Below are positions 53,686 through 62,369 of a stretch of 64,000 nucleotides of DNA, one piece after another. Below the pieces are notes generated by a model that made no database searches, was not told the DNA's origin, and saw only the letters and a program-made list of their open reading frames with translations. The position numbers and the translations under genes are program-made. The DNA comes from Zunongwangia profunda SM-A87 (GTDB lineage: Bacteria; Bacteroidota; Bacteroidia; Flavobacteriales; Flavobacteriaceae): positions 2,672,001-2,736,000 of the forward strand of contig NC_014041.1 in assembly GCF_000023465.1 (NCBI RefSeq), written 5' to 3'. The number at the start of each line of letters is the position of its first letter. Position 1 is the first letter of the stretch.

Positions 53686-54228
53686 TTATACCTCACTAGT
53701 GTTGTTTAAAATAAAATCGGTTCTTTCTTCGACAGTTCCGGTAGGCACAATTATAGGTTTGTAGCCGTAAGCTATATAAGTTTTAGAGAGGTAGTCTGAT
53801 ATTTTTTCGGCTTCAGCAAAACTCTCGTAGCGTTCGTTATCACTCTTATATATTTCTTCCCAGGGTGGTAATAAAAAAACCTGTTCGTATATTCGGTTTT
53901 TACAGGTAGAAATAAACGGCTCATCGTATTTCGTATTAAAATAATCCATATAGGCAATCACGTCATGTACGCCACGATCGATAAAGATCATAGTACCCTC
54001 AGATTCTTCAGCTTCGATAAATTGAGCATCCCTGCCTTCTAAAAGTTTTTTACTAAATAGTAGCGGTTGTTCTAAAAATAGCTGATCGATTCCTTCTTTT
54101 TGCGCTTCAAGGGTTACCTGTCTTGAAATTTCGTGTAGGCAGGTATAGCCACGTTTTTCCAGTTCGAAAATTATCGAAGATTTTCCTGTTCCCGGTCCAC
54201 CGGTAATTACAATTTTTTGTGCTTTCAC
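53686..54228 (-). CDS. P-loop ATPase (NadR kinase-like / AAA_28 family)
   Basis: A 180-residue protein with the P-loop ITGGPGTGKSSI at residues 8-19, FIDRGVHDVIAYMDYF (a Walker B-like Asp-Arg pair) and ISDYLSKTYIAYGYKPIIVP. The fold matches AAA_28/NadR ribosylnicotinamide-kinase-like ATPases. The substrate is unknown. It starts with GTG and leads a minus-strand operon with recQ-like and fmt genes, divergent from the DUF493 gene. Confidence 0.85.
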   Translation of the reverse strand: MKAQKIVITGGPGTGKSSIIFELEKRGYTCLHEISRQVTLEAQKEGIDQLFLEQPLLFSKKLLEGRDAQFIEAEESEGTMIFIDRGVHDVIAYMDYFNTKYDEPFISTCKNRIYEQVFLLPPWEEIYKSDNERYESFAEAEKISDYLSKTYIAYGYKPIIVPTGTVEERTDFILNNTSEV

Positions 54229-54278
54229 CCTGCAAATTTCGACATTTGATTTTGATTATAAAAATGGTATAAACCTTG

Positions 54279-54286
54279 TATCTTTG
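54279..54286 (+). promoter_or_regulatory. -7 promoter element of the DUF493 gene
   Basis: TATCTTTG matches TAnnTTTG, 29 bases before the start codon; a TTTG at 54251-54254 is a possible -33 element, at a slightly long spacing of 24 bases. Confidence 0.6.
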
Positions 54287-54315
54287 TAATCTTTAAATTA
54301 GAAGAAGAATATAAT

Positions 54316-54609
54316 ATGAGTCTATCGAATAATCCGGATGAATTTTACGCAAAACTGAAATCACAGCTTCAGGATACTGCCATGTGGCCTTCAGAATATT
54401 TATATAAGTTTATAGTGCCATCTGAAGAAGATAAAATAAAAGGTGTAGAAGATATTTTTGATAATATGGGAGCGGTGATTACCACCAAAAAGTCTAAAAA
54501 AGGAACTTACACCAGCGTTTCTGTAAATGTAAGGATGAAAAATCCAGATGCAGTGATTGCAAAATATAAAGAAGTAGGAGAAAAGATAGAGGGAGTAATT
54601 TCGCTATAA
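54316..54609 (+). CDS. DUF493 (YbeD-like) family protein
   Basis: A 97-residue protein with the YbeD-like alpha/beta fold: MWPSEYLYKFIVPSEEDKIKGVEDIF, KKGTYTSVSVNVRMKNPDAVIAKYKEVGE and a short tail GVISL. It may be a small regulatory ferredoxin-like fold protein; no function is established. It stands alone with its own promoter. Confidence 0.9.
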   Translation: MSLSNNPDEFYAKLKSQLQDTAMWPSEYLYKFIVPSEEDKIKGVEDIFDNMGAVITTKKSKKGTYTSVSVNVRMKNPDAVIAKYKEVGEKIEGVISL

Positions 54610-54857
54610 ATTTTATTTTGAGTTTTTTATTTGATAATTCCTAAATGCCTTATTGCGTCAATATCCCTATGGATAGTTAGTGGTTAACTGATGATCTTTT
54701 GAGTATATACCTGGGAATTAAAACATCAGTGCATAACTAATTTTTTAATTATTGATTAAAAACCGACGATCTTTTACCCAACTTGGTTAATATTTCTTAT
54801 TTTGCAGGCAGAATAAACTTCTGCAATTTAATATTACCGAATTTAAATCTAATTTTT

Positions 54858-55493
54858 TTGACAAACGCATTAGAATATAACTCTGAAAGGAGTACGTTGA
54901 TAATTCCTGAATATGGTAGACATCTGCAAAAAATGGTAGAGCATGCCGTAAGTATTAAGGATGATGAAGAGCGAAACCGTGTAGCCAAATCTATAATTGC
55001 GGTTATGGGAAACATGAATCCGCATTTACGTGATGTACCGGATTTTCAGCATAAACTGTGGGATCAATTATTTATAATCAGTGATTTTAAACTGGACGTA
55101 GATTCACCTTTCCCAAAGCCAAGCCGAGAAATACTAGAAGAACATCCTGATCCTTTGGATTACCCTCAAAACTTTCCAAAATATCGTTTCTACGGGAATA
55201 ATATTAAACGAATGATCGATGAGGCTAAGAAATATGATGAAGGTGAGTTTAAAGATGCTTTAGTATTAGCCATTGCGAATCACATGAAAAAATCTTTCTT
55301 AAACTGGAACCGTGACACCGTAGATGATAACGTTATTTTTGAGCATTTAAAAGAATTAAGTGAAGGTGATCTAAATCTTAAAAACTCTGATGAGGACTTA
55401 AGCGATTCATCTAATCTTATGCGCGGGAAGAAAAAATACACAAAACCCAATAGTCCAAAAAGAACAGGTCGAAAAAGCCGTAAACGCTACTAA
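54858..55493 (+). CDS. DUF4290 domain protein
   Basis: A Bacteroidota-specific conserved protein of unknown function: LEYNSERSTLIIPEYGRHLQKMVEH, VMGNMNPHLRDVPDFQHKLWDQLF, DSPFPKPSREILEEHP and MKKSFLNWNRDTV, with a basic Lys/Arg-rich tail (KKYTKPNSPKRTGRKSRKRY). There is no ATG in frame before the conserved region; I chose TTG at 54858, which gives MTNALEYNSERS like other family members. The longer frame from a TTG at 54783 has a hydrophobic, unconserved N-terminus and overlaps a TTG/TATTTTG promoter-like sequence. The murA gene follows after 15 bases. Confidence 0.88.
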   Translation: MTNALEYNSERSTLIIPEYGRHLQKMVEHAVSIKDDEERNRVAKSIIAVMGNMNPHLRDVPDFQHKLWDQLFIISDFKLDVDSPFPKPSREILEEHPDPLDYPQNFPKYRFYGNNIKRMIDEAKKYDEGEFKDALVLAIANHMKKSFLNWNRDTVDDNVIFEHLKELSEGDLNLKNSDEDLSDSSNLMRGKKKYTKPNSPKRTGRKSRKRY

Positions 55494-55508
55494 AATTTAA
55501 CCAATTTC

Positions 55509-56822
55509 ATGGGAACTTTTCAGATTGAAGGAGGGCATCAGCTTCAGGGGAAAATTCAGCCTCAGGGAGCCAAAAACGAAGCCCTGCAAATTCTTTGTGC
55601 CGTATTATTAACTTCTGAAGAAGTAAGAATTAATAATATTCCAGACATTATAGATGTAAATAAGCTTATTGGTTTATTAGAGAATCTGGGTGTTAAAATC
55701 CAGAAATTAGGAAAAGGAAGTTATATATTTAAAAGTGACGCCCTAAATTTAGATTATCTGCAAAGTGAGCAGTTTAAAAAAGATGGTAGTGGTCTACGTG
55801 GATCTATAATGATTGTGGGACCGTTATTATCTAGATTTGGTAAAGGATACATTCCAAAGCCTGGTGGAGATAAAATTGGCCGTCGTCGTTTGGATACGCA
55901 TTTTGAAGGTTTCATTAATCTTGGCGCTAGTTTTAGATATAATAAGGAGGAACGTTTTTATGGAGTAGAAGCGCCTAACGGATTAAAGGGAAAATACATG
56001 CTTTTAGAAGAAGCATCGGTTACCGGAACAGCCAATATCGTTATGGCTGCCGTTATGGCAGAAGGAACAACTACCATCTACAATGCTGCCTGTGAGCCTT
56101 ATCTACAGCAACTTTGTAAGATGCTTAACTCGATGGGAGCAAAGATAGGCGGTGTAGGATCTAACTTACTGGTGATCGAAGGCGTTACAGAACTAGGGGG
56201 GTGCGAGCATACAATTTTACCGGATATGATTGAAATAGGATCCTGGATAGGCCTTGCTGCGATGACCAAGAGTGAAATTACCATAACTAATGTGCGTTGG
56301 GAAATGCTTGGGTTAATTCCTACTACTTTTAAAAAGCTGGGCATTACTATAGAGCGTAGGGGGGACGATATATTTATACCGGCTCATAATGATGGTTACG
56401 AAGTGCAAAGTTTTATAGACGGTTCTATAATGAATATTAGCGATGCACCGTGGCCGGGTTTTACGCCAGATTTACTAAGCATTATTTTAGTAGTGGCAAC
56501 GCAGGCCAGGGGTAGTGTGCTAATTCATCAAAAGATGTTTGAAAGTCGATTGTTCTTTGTAGATAAACTTATTGATATGGGAGCAAAGATTATACTTTGT
56601 GACCCGCACAGGGCCACGGTAATCGGTCATGATTTCCATTCGTCTTTAAAGGCTACTACAATGACTTCTCCAGATATTAGAGCTGGGATTTCTCTATTAA
56701 TTGCAGCACTTTCTGCAAAAGGAACATCTACGATTCACAATATAGAGCAGATCGATAGAGGTTATGAAGATATTGAGGCACGTTTAAAAAGTATAGGGGC
56801 CAAGATCGAAAGAATTGCTTAA
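55509..56822 (+). CDS. murA: UDP-N-acetylglucosamine 1-carboxyvinyltransferase, Asp-type active site
   Basis: A 437-residue enzyme for the first committed step of peptidoglycan synthesis, transferring enolpyruvate from PEP to UDP-GlcNAc. The N-terminal GGHQLQGKIQPQGAKNEALQ contains the catalytic Lys22 and Asn23. In the active-site loop (GYIPKPGGDKIGRRRLDTH) the usual Cys (Cys115 of E. coli, LPGGCAIG) is Asp121. MurA with Asp here, as known in mycobacteria and chlamydiae, is active but insensitive to fosfomycin. The C-terminal DIRAGISLLIAALSAKGTSTIHN and IEQIDRGYEDIEARL are normal. Confidence 0.96.
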   Translation: MGTFQIEGGHQLQGKIQPQGAKNEALQILCAVLLTSEEVRINNIPDIIDVNKLIGLLENLGVKIQKLGKGSYIFKSDALNLDYLQSEQFKKDGSGLRGSIMIVGPLLSRFGKGYIPKPGGDKIGRRRLDTHFEGFINLGASFRYNKEERFYGVEAPNGLKGKYMLLEEASVTGTANIVMAAVMAEGTTTIYNAACEPYLQQLCKMLNSMGAKIGGVGSNLLVIEGVTELGGCEHTILPDMIEIGSWIGLAAMTKSEITITNVRWEMLGLIPTTFKKLGITIERRGDDIFIPAHNDGYEVQSFIDGSIMNISDAPWPGFTPDLLSIILVVATQARGSVLIHQKMFESRLFFVDKLIDMGAKIILCDPHRATVIGHDFHSSLKATTMTSPDIRAGISLLIAALSAKGTSTIHNIEQIDRGYEDIEARLKSIGAKIERIA

Positions 56823-56852
56823 AGCGGGAATCCTTATAGATTATCATAAAAT

Positions 56853-56886
56853 AAAAACCTCGAGAATATATTCTCGAGGTTTTTTC
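56853..56886. terminator. Terminator after murA
   Basis: AAAAACCTCGAGAAT pairs with ATTCTCGAGGTTTTT around a tiny loop; flanking A- and T-tracts allow termination in both directions. Confidence 0.9.
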
Positions 56887-57288
56887 TTAAAAATAGGCTG
56901 CCCATGAAAAAGAAGAAGGATAGGTATGAGATTCTTTGTGAGCAAATGATATTGAATCCCAATCTGATGTTTTTTACATCTTTTTTCTTAGAATAGGGGC
57001 AGCCATTTTTGTCCAATAATCGAGATTAAATGTTCTAATATATCCAGAGCTATCGGGATGCCTTGGTTAAAAAATAATTTTTTTATACATCCTATCGGTA
57101 TTCCTAGGATTTACTGAATGCATTTTAAGTAAATGAGTTATTTACCCTGGCCTTGATTATTATTGGCATTATAACAAATTGAATGAATTTTATTAAAAAT
57201 TTGTTTCGTAACGCAACAAAATAGAAGGTTGGGTACGAAAGATTTTGTAAGGATTTCATTCAAATTCAGGTTCGGGATTCTTCCAGTG
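56887..57288. other. 402-base gap without a recognisable gene
   Basis: Stops occur in all frames; no RNA gene, repeat or strong hairpin is seen. Short open stretches here have no gene-like start or composition. Confidence 0.5.
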
Positions 57289-58005
57289 TTATTCCTGCGG
57301 AAAACAATAGGTGGCACAATGCCAGATAAATTCATAATCTTCACCATTATAAGTACCGGGGACATTTTCATTTTTAGTAGTTTCTACGGTATATTTTGTG
57401 TTCCAGGGAAGTTTAAATGAAATTTTACCTTCATCATCAGTGTTTAAGGTTTTAGACCAAAGATCTGAAACATATATTTTTACTTCCTGTTCGCTAATCG
57501 GTTCTCCCTCATAATATATCTGCAATGTTTTTTCTTCATTTTCAGAAGGAATTTCCTTAATGCTTAAACCCTTCATCGTAATTGTTGAAGCTGTAGGTGC
57601 ATCGGCCACGTTTATTTTCGCAAAAGACTGGTAATGGGTTTTAAAAATCCCAAAGTCATATTCGCTATAATCGATCACATCAATATTATCATTTTTCAGC
57701 TGAATGGTAAAAGTACCTTCTTCAGTAGGGGTGAAATACCCTAAATAGTGGTCTTCTTTTTTATCCAAATTCAGTTTCGTAGATGTGCCATCAGGATTGA
57801 TAACCCAAACTTCAAAACTGGAAACACTTTTAAAAGCATCGCCATCGGTTTTTTCGATAACACCATAGGTGTATTCTCCATAATGAACTTTTACTTCTTG
57901 TTTTTTGTTCAGTTCACCATTAGGCCTTGTTTCTATCCATAAATAATGTGCAAAGGATGTGCTGTAGCAAAGCAAGAATAGGATAATTAGGCTTAGTTTT
58001 TTCAT
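57289..58005 (-). CDS. DUF4198-type periplasmic protein, probable metal-uptake accessory
   Basis: A 238-residue secreted protein. The signal peptide ends ...TSFA, so the mature protein would begin with His (HYLWIETRPNGEL), as in DUF4198/NikK-type metal-binding proteins. Two beta-sandwich-like halves follow (VKVHYGEYTYG; EEKTLQIYYEGEPISEQEVKIY, then DDEGKISFKLPW). The C-terminus has IWHCATYCFPQE, with further possible ligands. It lies 135 bases downstream of a TonB-dependent receptor gene on the same strand, so a joint role in metal or metallophore uptake is likely. Which metal is unknown. Confidence 0.8.
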   Translation of the reverse strand: MKKLSLIILFLLCYSTSFAHYLWIETRPNGELNKKQEVKVHYGEYTYGVIEKTDGDAFKSVSSFEVWVINPDGTSTKLNLDKKEDHYLGYFTPTEEGTFTIQLKNDNIDVIDYSEYDFGIFKTHYQSFAKINVADAPTASTITMKGLSIKEIPSENEEKTLQIYYEGEPISEQEVKIYVSDLWSKTLNTDDEGKISFKLPWNTKYTVETTKNENVPGTYNGEDYEFIWHCATYCFPQE

Positions 58006-58098
58006 ATAAATAAATTTAGTTAAACTGTTTATTCTCAGCTTTTCTTTAAATGCTGAAAAAAAATCACTTGTTAGAGTTTTAGATGTTATGATTATATC

Positions 58099-58123
58099 CT
58101 CCCTATAATAATGCTATAGGGAG
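58099..58123 (-). repeat. Hairpin between the receptor and DUF4198 genes
   Basis: CTCCCTATA (58099-58107) and TATAGGGAG (58115-58123) form a perfect 9-bp stem with a 7-base loop. It lacks a good T-tract and may set the relative expression of the two genes. Confidence 0.6.
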
Positions 58124-58140
58124 TTGGAGTAATTTGAAGC

Positions 58141-60462
58141 TTAAAATTTATAATTAAGGCTTAATCTAAAGTTTCTTCCGGGTTCACTTTGCCAGTATAC
58201 GTAAGTACCATAATCTGCACCAGAGTATAGATATTCGTTAAGAAGGTTATTAAGGTTAAGAGCTACACGAAAGTTATCGTTCTCCCAGCTTAGGGCTCCA
58301 TCCATTCTAAAATAATCTGGTAAATCTGTTTGGCCATCGGCACCCCAAACCCAGGATGAACGGTCTACCTGATACTGGTAGCCCAGTGAAATCCCGAATC
58401 CTTTTAAATTTTGGTTCTGGAATGTATAATCTAACCATCCGTTGGTGATATGTTTTGAAAAACCAGCAATAGGGTTTCCATCGGCGTCTTCTACATTAGT
58501 ATACGCGTAATTTAGAATTAAGTTTAAACCTTTGGTAATTTCTCCACGGGTATCAAATTCAAAACCACGGGAAGTAATATCGGTATCTACCTGTAAAGAG
58601 TAGTTGGCATCTTCAGGGTCGGCTACCAGGAATTTATCTTTATGAATATCGAAGTAGGTGGCGGTAGCATTCCATTTTCCGTTCAGGAATTCAAACTTTA
58701 AACCTCCTTCAATGTCCTCAGCGGTTACCGGATCAAAAGCGTCGCCAAATCTGTTCGTTCCCTGTTCTGGTAAAAAAGACTGGTCGTACATTCCGTAGAT
58801 GACTAAATTATCCAAAATCGAATAAGATACCGCTACACGTGGTGTAAATACTTTATCGTCTGATGTTACGCCGTAAGCACTACTTTTAAACTCTGTATAT
58901 CTACCGGCAAGAGTAAGACGCAGTGCATCATCAAAAAACCCCAATTGATCCTGAAGGTAATAGGAAAGATAGTTAGAAGTTATAATTCCGCTTGCCCGTT
59001 GTTGTAAATTTTTACTCCTGTCAAATTCAGGTAATAGGGCTGCTGGCTGTGGATTATAAATATTAAAAGGATTATCTTGAGTATCTATGCTAAGGCTTTG
59101 CGACCAATCCGCTATGTAATTTTTATTTCCGTAATCTAATCCTCCTAAAATTTTATGTGAGATATCACCAGTTAGCTCTTTACCATTAATAAAAACTTGT
59201 CCTAGCTTTTGTTCTTCTTTGGCGTCCCAAATACTAATATTACGTAATAAATCACCGTTTTCCTGAACTCCGAATGCGCTATTGATCCATAAACTGGAAC
59301 CTTCATGCTGATAATTAAGATAACTAAGTTGTGCGGTTAAATTCCAATTCTGATTAAGTTGATGTTTAAAATTTATAAATCCATAGTGTTCTTTCATCAC
59401 CGAAGGACCAAGCCTTGGATCTGATAATGTAAAATCACGGTCTACATCAGCGTATTCATTAGGAGCAAAAACATAAGCAGATCCTATAAGTTTTGTTTTG
59501 TAATATTGATAGGTATACTGTGCTGTTACCGAGGTTTTATCATTAAAATTATATTTGATACTCGGCGCAAGGGTATAGCGATTTTCTGGCTCGAAATCTC
59601 TATGAGCTTCCTTGGTAGATGCCGCACCTACAAATCGATATTGCAGTTTTTTATTTTCAGATAAGTTCCCTTCGATGTCTGCTGTAGCTCTTAAAGTATT
59701 GTAACTACCGGTAAGTATGCTAATCTCTCCACCGGTTTTACCTGTTGGTTTTTTGGTCACTACATTATAAAGTCCACCGGGTTCTCCACTGGATAACATA
59801 AAGGCAGATGGGCCTTTTACTACTTCTATACGGTCAACCAAAGCAAGATCCTCGGCCATCGGACCCCAGGTAGATAATACATTCATTCCATTTCTAAAGG
59901 GAGGGATTCTAAAGCCGCGCATATTAATTCTAGCAAAATTTCCCCAATGCTCTATCATTTGTGCACCACTAACATTTCTGGTGACATTTTCCATGATAGA
60001 GATCGCCGCCTGGTCTTTTAGGACATCGTTGGTAATAATCTGGATATTTTGAGGAATATTGATGATTTCTTCATCTAGTCTAAGGGAAGAAGAAACCTTG
60101 CGAGTCGTGTAAGCCTCTTTTTCTCCAGAGATCCAAACATCCGAGAGGGAGGTAATCTCTTTTTGAATGATGACCTCTATAGTTTTATTCGATTGAATAT
60201 TAACTGTTAGCTCTTTTCTTATAAAGCCGATTTCGGAAATCACAAGAGTATATTCTCCTTTTGGTATGTTTGCGATGCTAAAGAAACCATTCTGATTGGT
60301 GTATGCTCCATAATTGGAATCTTTTAAGTATATATGGGCATTGCTAACCAGGTTTTGTTGCTCATCAAAAACAAATCCACTAAGTTCTGCAGACTGATTT
60401 TGGGCAGAAGCCCCATAAAATCTACTTAAGATTAGAAATAATAAAAGTAAATTTTTCTTCAT
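58141..60462 (-). CDS. TonB-dependent siderophore/metallophore receptor
   Basis: A 773-residue outer-membrane protein starting at MKKNLLLLFLILSRFYGASA, chosen over an upstream in-frame Met because it gives a standard signal peptide. A carboxypeptidase-regulatory-like domain (SGFVFDEQQNLVSNAHIYLKD) precedes the plug (EIINIPQNIQIITNDVLKDQ, RINMRGFRIPPFRNG, RIEVVKGPSAFMLSSGEPGGLYNVV), which is of the FhuA/ferric-siderophore type. The barrel ends with LNLNNLLNEYLYSGADYGTY, GRNFRLSLNYKF. It is paired with the downstream DUF4198 gene. The ligand cannot be read from the sequence. Confidence 0.93.
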   Translation of the reverse strand: MKKNLLLLFLILSRFYGASAQNQSAELSGFVFDEQQNLVSNAHIYLKDSNYGAYTNQNGFFSIANIPKGEYTLVISEIGFIRKELTVNIQSNKTIEVIIQKEITSLSDVWISGEKEAYTTRKVSSSLRLDEEIINIPQNIQIITNDVLKDQAAISIMENVTRNVSGAQMIEHWGNFARINMRGFRIPPFRNGMNVLSTWGPMAEDLALVDRIEVVKGPSAFMLSSGEPGGLYNVVTKKPTGKTGGEISILTGSYNTLRATADIEGNLSENKKLQYRFVGAASTKEAHRDFEPENRYTLAPSIKYNFNDKTSVTAQYTYQYYKTKLIGSAYVFAPNEYADVDRDFTLSDPRLGPSVMKEHYGFINFKHQLNQNWNLTAQLSYLNYQHEGSSLWINSAFGVQENGDLLRNISIWDAKEEQKLGQVFINGKELTGDISHKILGGLDYGNKNYIADWSQSLSIDTQDNPFNIYNPQPAALLPEFDRSKNLQQRASGIITSNYLSYYLQDQLGFFDDALRLTLAGRYTEFKSSAYGVTSDDKVFTPRVAVSYSILDNLVIYGMYDQSFLPEQGTNRFGDAFDPVTAEDIEGGLKFEFLNGKWNATATYFDIHKDKFLVADPEDANYSLQVDTDITSRGFEFDTRGEITKGLNLILNYAYTNVEDADGNPIAGFSKHITNGWLDYTFQNQNLKGFGISLGYQYQVDRSSWVWGADGQTDLPDYFRMDGALSWENDNFRVALNLNNLLNEYLYSGADYGTYVYWQSEPGRNFRLSLNYKF

Positions 60463-60498
60463 TTTGTTTTTATTTAGATTTATTATAAACAATAAAAG

Positions 60499-60525
60499 CA
60501 AATGTATTAAAGTGATGTAAAACAA
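60499..60525 (-). promoter_or_regulatory. Promoter of the siderophore-type receptor gene
   Basis: On the minus strand TTG (60523-60525), a 16-base spacer and TACATTTG (60499-60506) match the flavobacterial consensus, with the spacer slightly short. No clear Fur-type palindrome was recognised beside it. Confidence 0.6.
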
Positions 60526-60706
60526 TTATAAAAAATTTAATATAATTTTTAATCAATCCAGATAAAATTTAAATATTTGGTTGGGAGTAGATGTTAAGTA
60601 TTTGTTTTTTAGATATTTATTAATTATTTGGACCGTCTATTTATGTGACTGAATTTCATAAGATTAATGGTTACTCGGAAAGATTAACCATTTGTTCAAA
60701 AGAAAA

Positions 60707-60766
60707 AGTCCTAAAAAAAAAAAAGCGATCATTTTAATGATCGCTTTTTTTTTTTAGGACTTCAAT
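60707..60766 (-). terminator. Very long near-perfect inverted repeat, terminator
   Basis: AGTCCT, twelve A and GCGATCATT are mirrored by AATGATCGC, eleven T and AGGACT around a 2-base centre. The inner GCGATCATT stem plus T-tract is a strong intrinsic terminator for the minus-strand gene at 60809-62266; the A/T-tracts allow both directions, and the outer AGTCCT pair extends the repeat. Confidence 0.85.
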
Positions 60767-60808
60767 AAGAAGCTATTTTATTAGAAATGTGATTTTAAAT
60801 TACAAAAA

Positions 60809-62266
60809 TCAGACTTTTTGAGCTCGCTCTTTATTTTCTTTATAATGAAACAAGTTTTGTTCTTTGATCATTTGTGTGGTTTTTTCAGGAAGCATTTCTT
60901 CCCATCCTTCTTTTCCGTCTGAGATCATTTGTAAGACTTCCCTTGAATATATATCCAGAATATCAGGATTATAATTTTCAATGTCTTCTACGCGACCATT
61001 ATATTTAAAGAATTTGTATAATTCCTTCATACGTGGATGTACCTTTAAGTTTTCACTTGTGGTAATTTCGCCGGTTTCAGGATCCTTAAGTGGATAAAGG
61101 TAAACCTTAAGATCTTTAAAAAACAATTTACCAAAAGCTTCTAAAATACCACCGCTTAGGTGTCTATAATACTTTTCGTCAAAAACATCTACGAGGTTAT
61201 TTACACCCATGGCGAGCCCCATTCTCATTTTAGAATACTTACTAAAATATTCCACTACCTTATAATATTCCTGGAAGTTTGAGATCATTACCGTTTGCCC
61301 TAGTGAGCATAGTAATTCTGCCCGATCCATAAAATCACGCTCATCTATTTCACCTTCAGCTCTAAGGTTAGACAGGGTAATTTCAAAAATCACTTCGGTA
61401 TTTTCTTCAGAAACCCGGTTTTCGTTAAAGAACAATTCACGAGATTTCTGGAACATATCCATGTTCACCTTCGTAACCGGTCTAAAACTACCACGAAGTG
61501 CAAGGATATTCTTTTTATATAGAATTTTTGCAGGAAGTACATTATTTCCGTCCGGACTAAACATTACCGCATCGGTCATGCCGTTTTTAACGAGTTGTAA
61601 ACTCATAAGACGGTTATCTACCTTTTTAAATCTTGGGCCAGAAAAATTGATGGTATCGATCTCTAACTGATCTTTATCGATATGATCATATAAATAGCGC
61701 AGTAATTTTTTAGGATTGTCATATTTATAGTATGCCCCATAAATGAGGTTAACTCCTAAAATTCCTAACGTATTTTGTTGGTGCCGGGCATCATTTTCTT
61801 TAAATCGAATATGAAGGCTAATTTCGTTATAGTCTTCATCTGGGCTTACCTGGTAACGAATTCCAACCCAGCCGTGTCCCTTATACTTTTTAGCGAAGTC
61901 TATGGTGGCCACGGTATTGGCGTAACTAAAGAAAAGTTTATTGGGGTGCTTTTCTCTTGAAATCCTTTCTTCAATCAATTTAATTTCATGAGAAAGCATT
62001 TTTTTAAGTCGGGCTTCAGTAACGTATCTTCTGTCATCTTCCACACCGTAGATAGCATCACTAAAATCTTTATCGTAAGCACTCATCGCCTTGGCAATGG
62101 TACCCGAAGCACCACCAGCTCTAAAAAAGTTTCTTACAGTTTCCTGTCCTGCGCCAATTTCAGAAAAGGTACCATAAATATTCTCATTTAGATTGATACG
62201 AAGAGCTTTACTCTTTATAGAAGGAACATTCTCAAATTCCTTGTCGCCCATTATGGTGATTGGCAT
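60809..62266 (-). CDS. Conserved cytoplasmic protein of unknown function
   Basis: A 485-residue soluble protein with no signal peptide or membrane helix. Notable parts are SKALRINLNENIYGTFSEIG, FFRAGGASGTIAKAMSAYDKDFSD, RHQQNTLGILGVNLIYGAYY, MTDAVMFSPDGNNVLPAKILYKKNILALRG and FQEYYKVVEYFSKYSKMRMG. It has normal codon use, a clean ATG and its own terminator, and the RAGGASGTIAK segment resembles a phosphate-binding turn. I do not recognise an established family function. It is not an outer-membrane protein: it has no signal, plug or barrel. Confidence 0.85.
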   Translation of the reverse strand: MPITIMGDKEFENVPSIKSKALRINLNENIYGTFSEIGAGQETVRNFFRAGGASGTIAKAMSAYDKDFSDAIYGVEDDRRYVTEARLKKMLSHEIKLIEERISREKHPNKLFFSYANTVATIDFAKKYKGHGWVGIRYQVSPDEDYNEISLHIRFKENDARHQQNTLGILGVNLIYGAYYKYDNPKKLLRYLYDHIDKDQLEIDTINFSGPRFKKVDNRLMSLQLVKNGMTDAVMFSPDGNNVLPAKILYKKNILALRGSFRPVTKVNMDMFQKSRELFFNENRVSEENTEVIFEITLSNLRAEGEIDERDFMDRAELLCSLGQTVMISNFQEYYKVVEYFSKYSKMRMGLAMGVNNLVDVFDEKYYRHLSGGILEAFGKLFFKDLKVYLYPLKDPETGEITTSENLKVHPRMKELYKFFKYNGRVEDIENYNPDILDIYSREVLQMISDGKEGWEEMLPEKTTQMIKEQNLFHYKENKERAQKV

Positions 62267-62344
62267 ATTTTTCCTTTTAGATGAATTTTCCTTTTTTACG
62301 CTTCCAAAGGTACTAAAACACTAAGGTAAACAAAAAATAATACC

Positions 62345-62352
62345 TAACTTTG
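62345..62352 (+). promoter_or_regulatory. -7 promoter element of the MBL hydrolase gene
   Basis: TAACTTTG matches TAnnTTTG. It lies only 17 bases before the TTG start at 62370, so the leader would be very short and the transcript nearly leaderless. Confidence 0.55.
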
Positions 62353-62369
62353 TCACAAATATAACATTC

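Noticed and set aside
54783..54857. Longer N-terminus for the DUF4290 protein
   Set aside because: The extension is hydrophobic and unlike the family start, begins with TTG, and overlaps promoter-like sequence; TTG at 54858 gives the conserved N-terminus.
60809..62266. Annotation as a TonB-dependent receptor
   Set aside because: No signal peptide, plug or barrel features; the sequence is soluble and highly charged.
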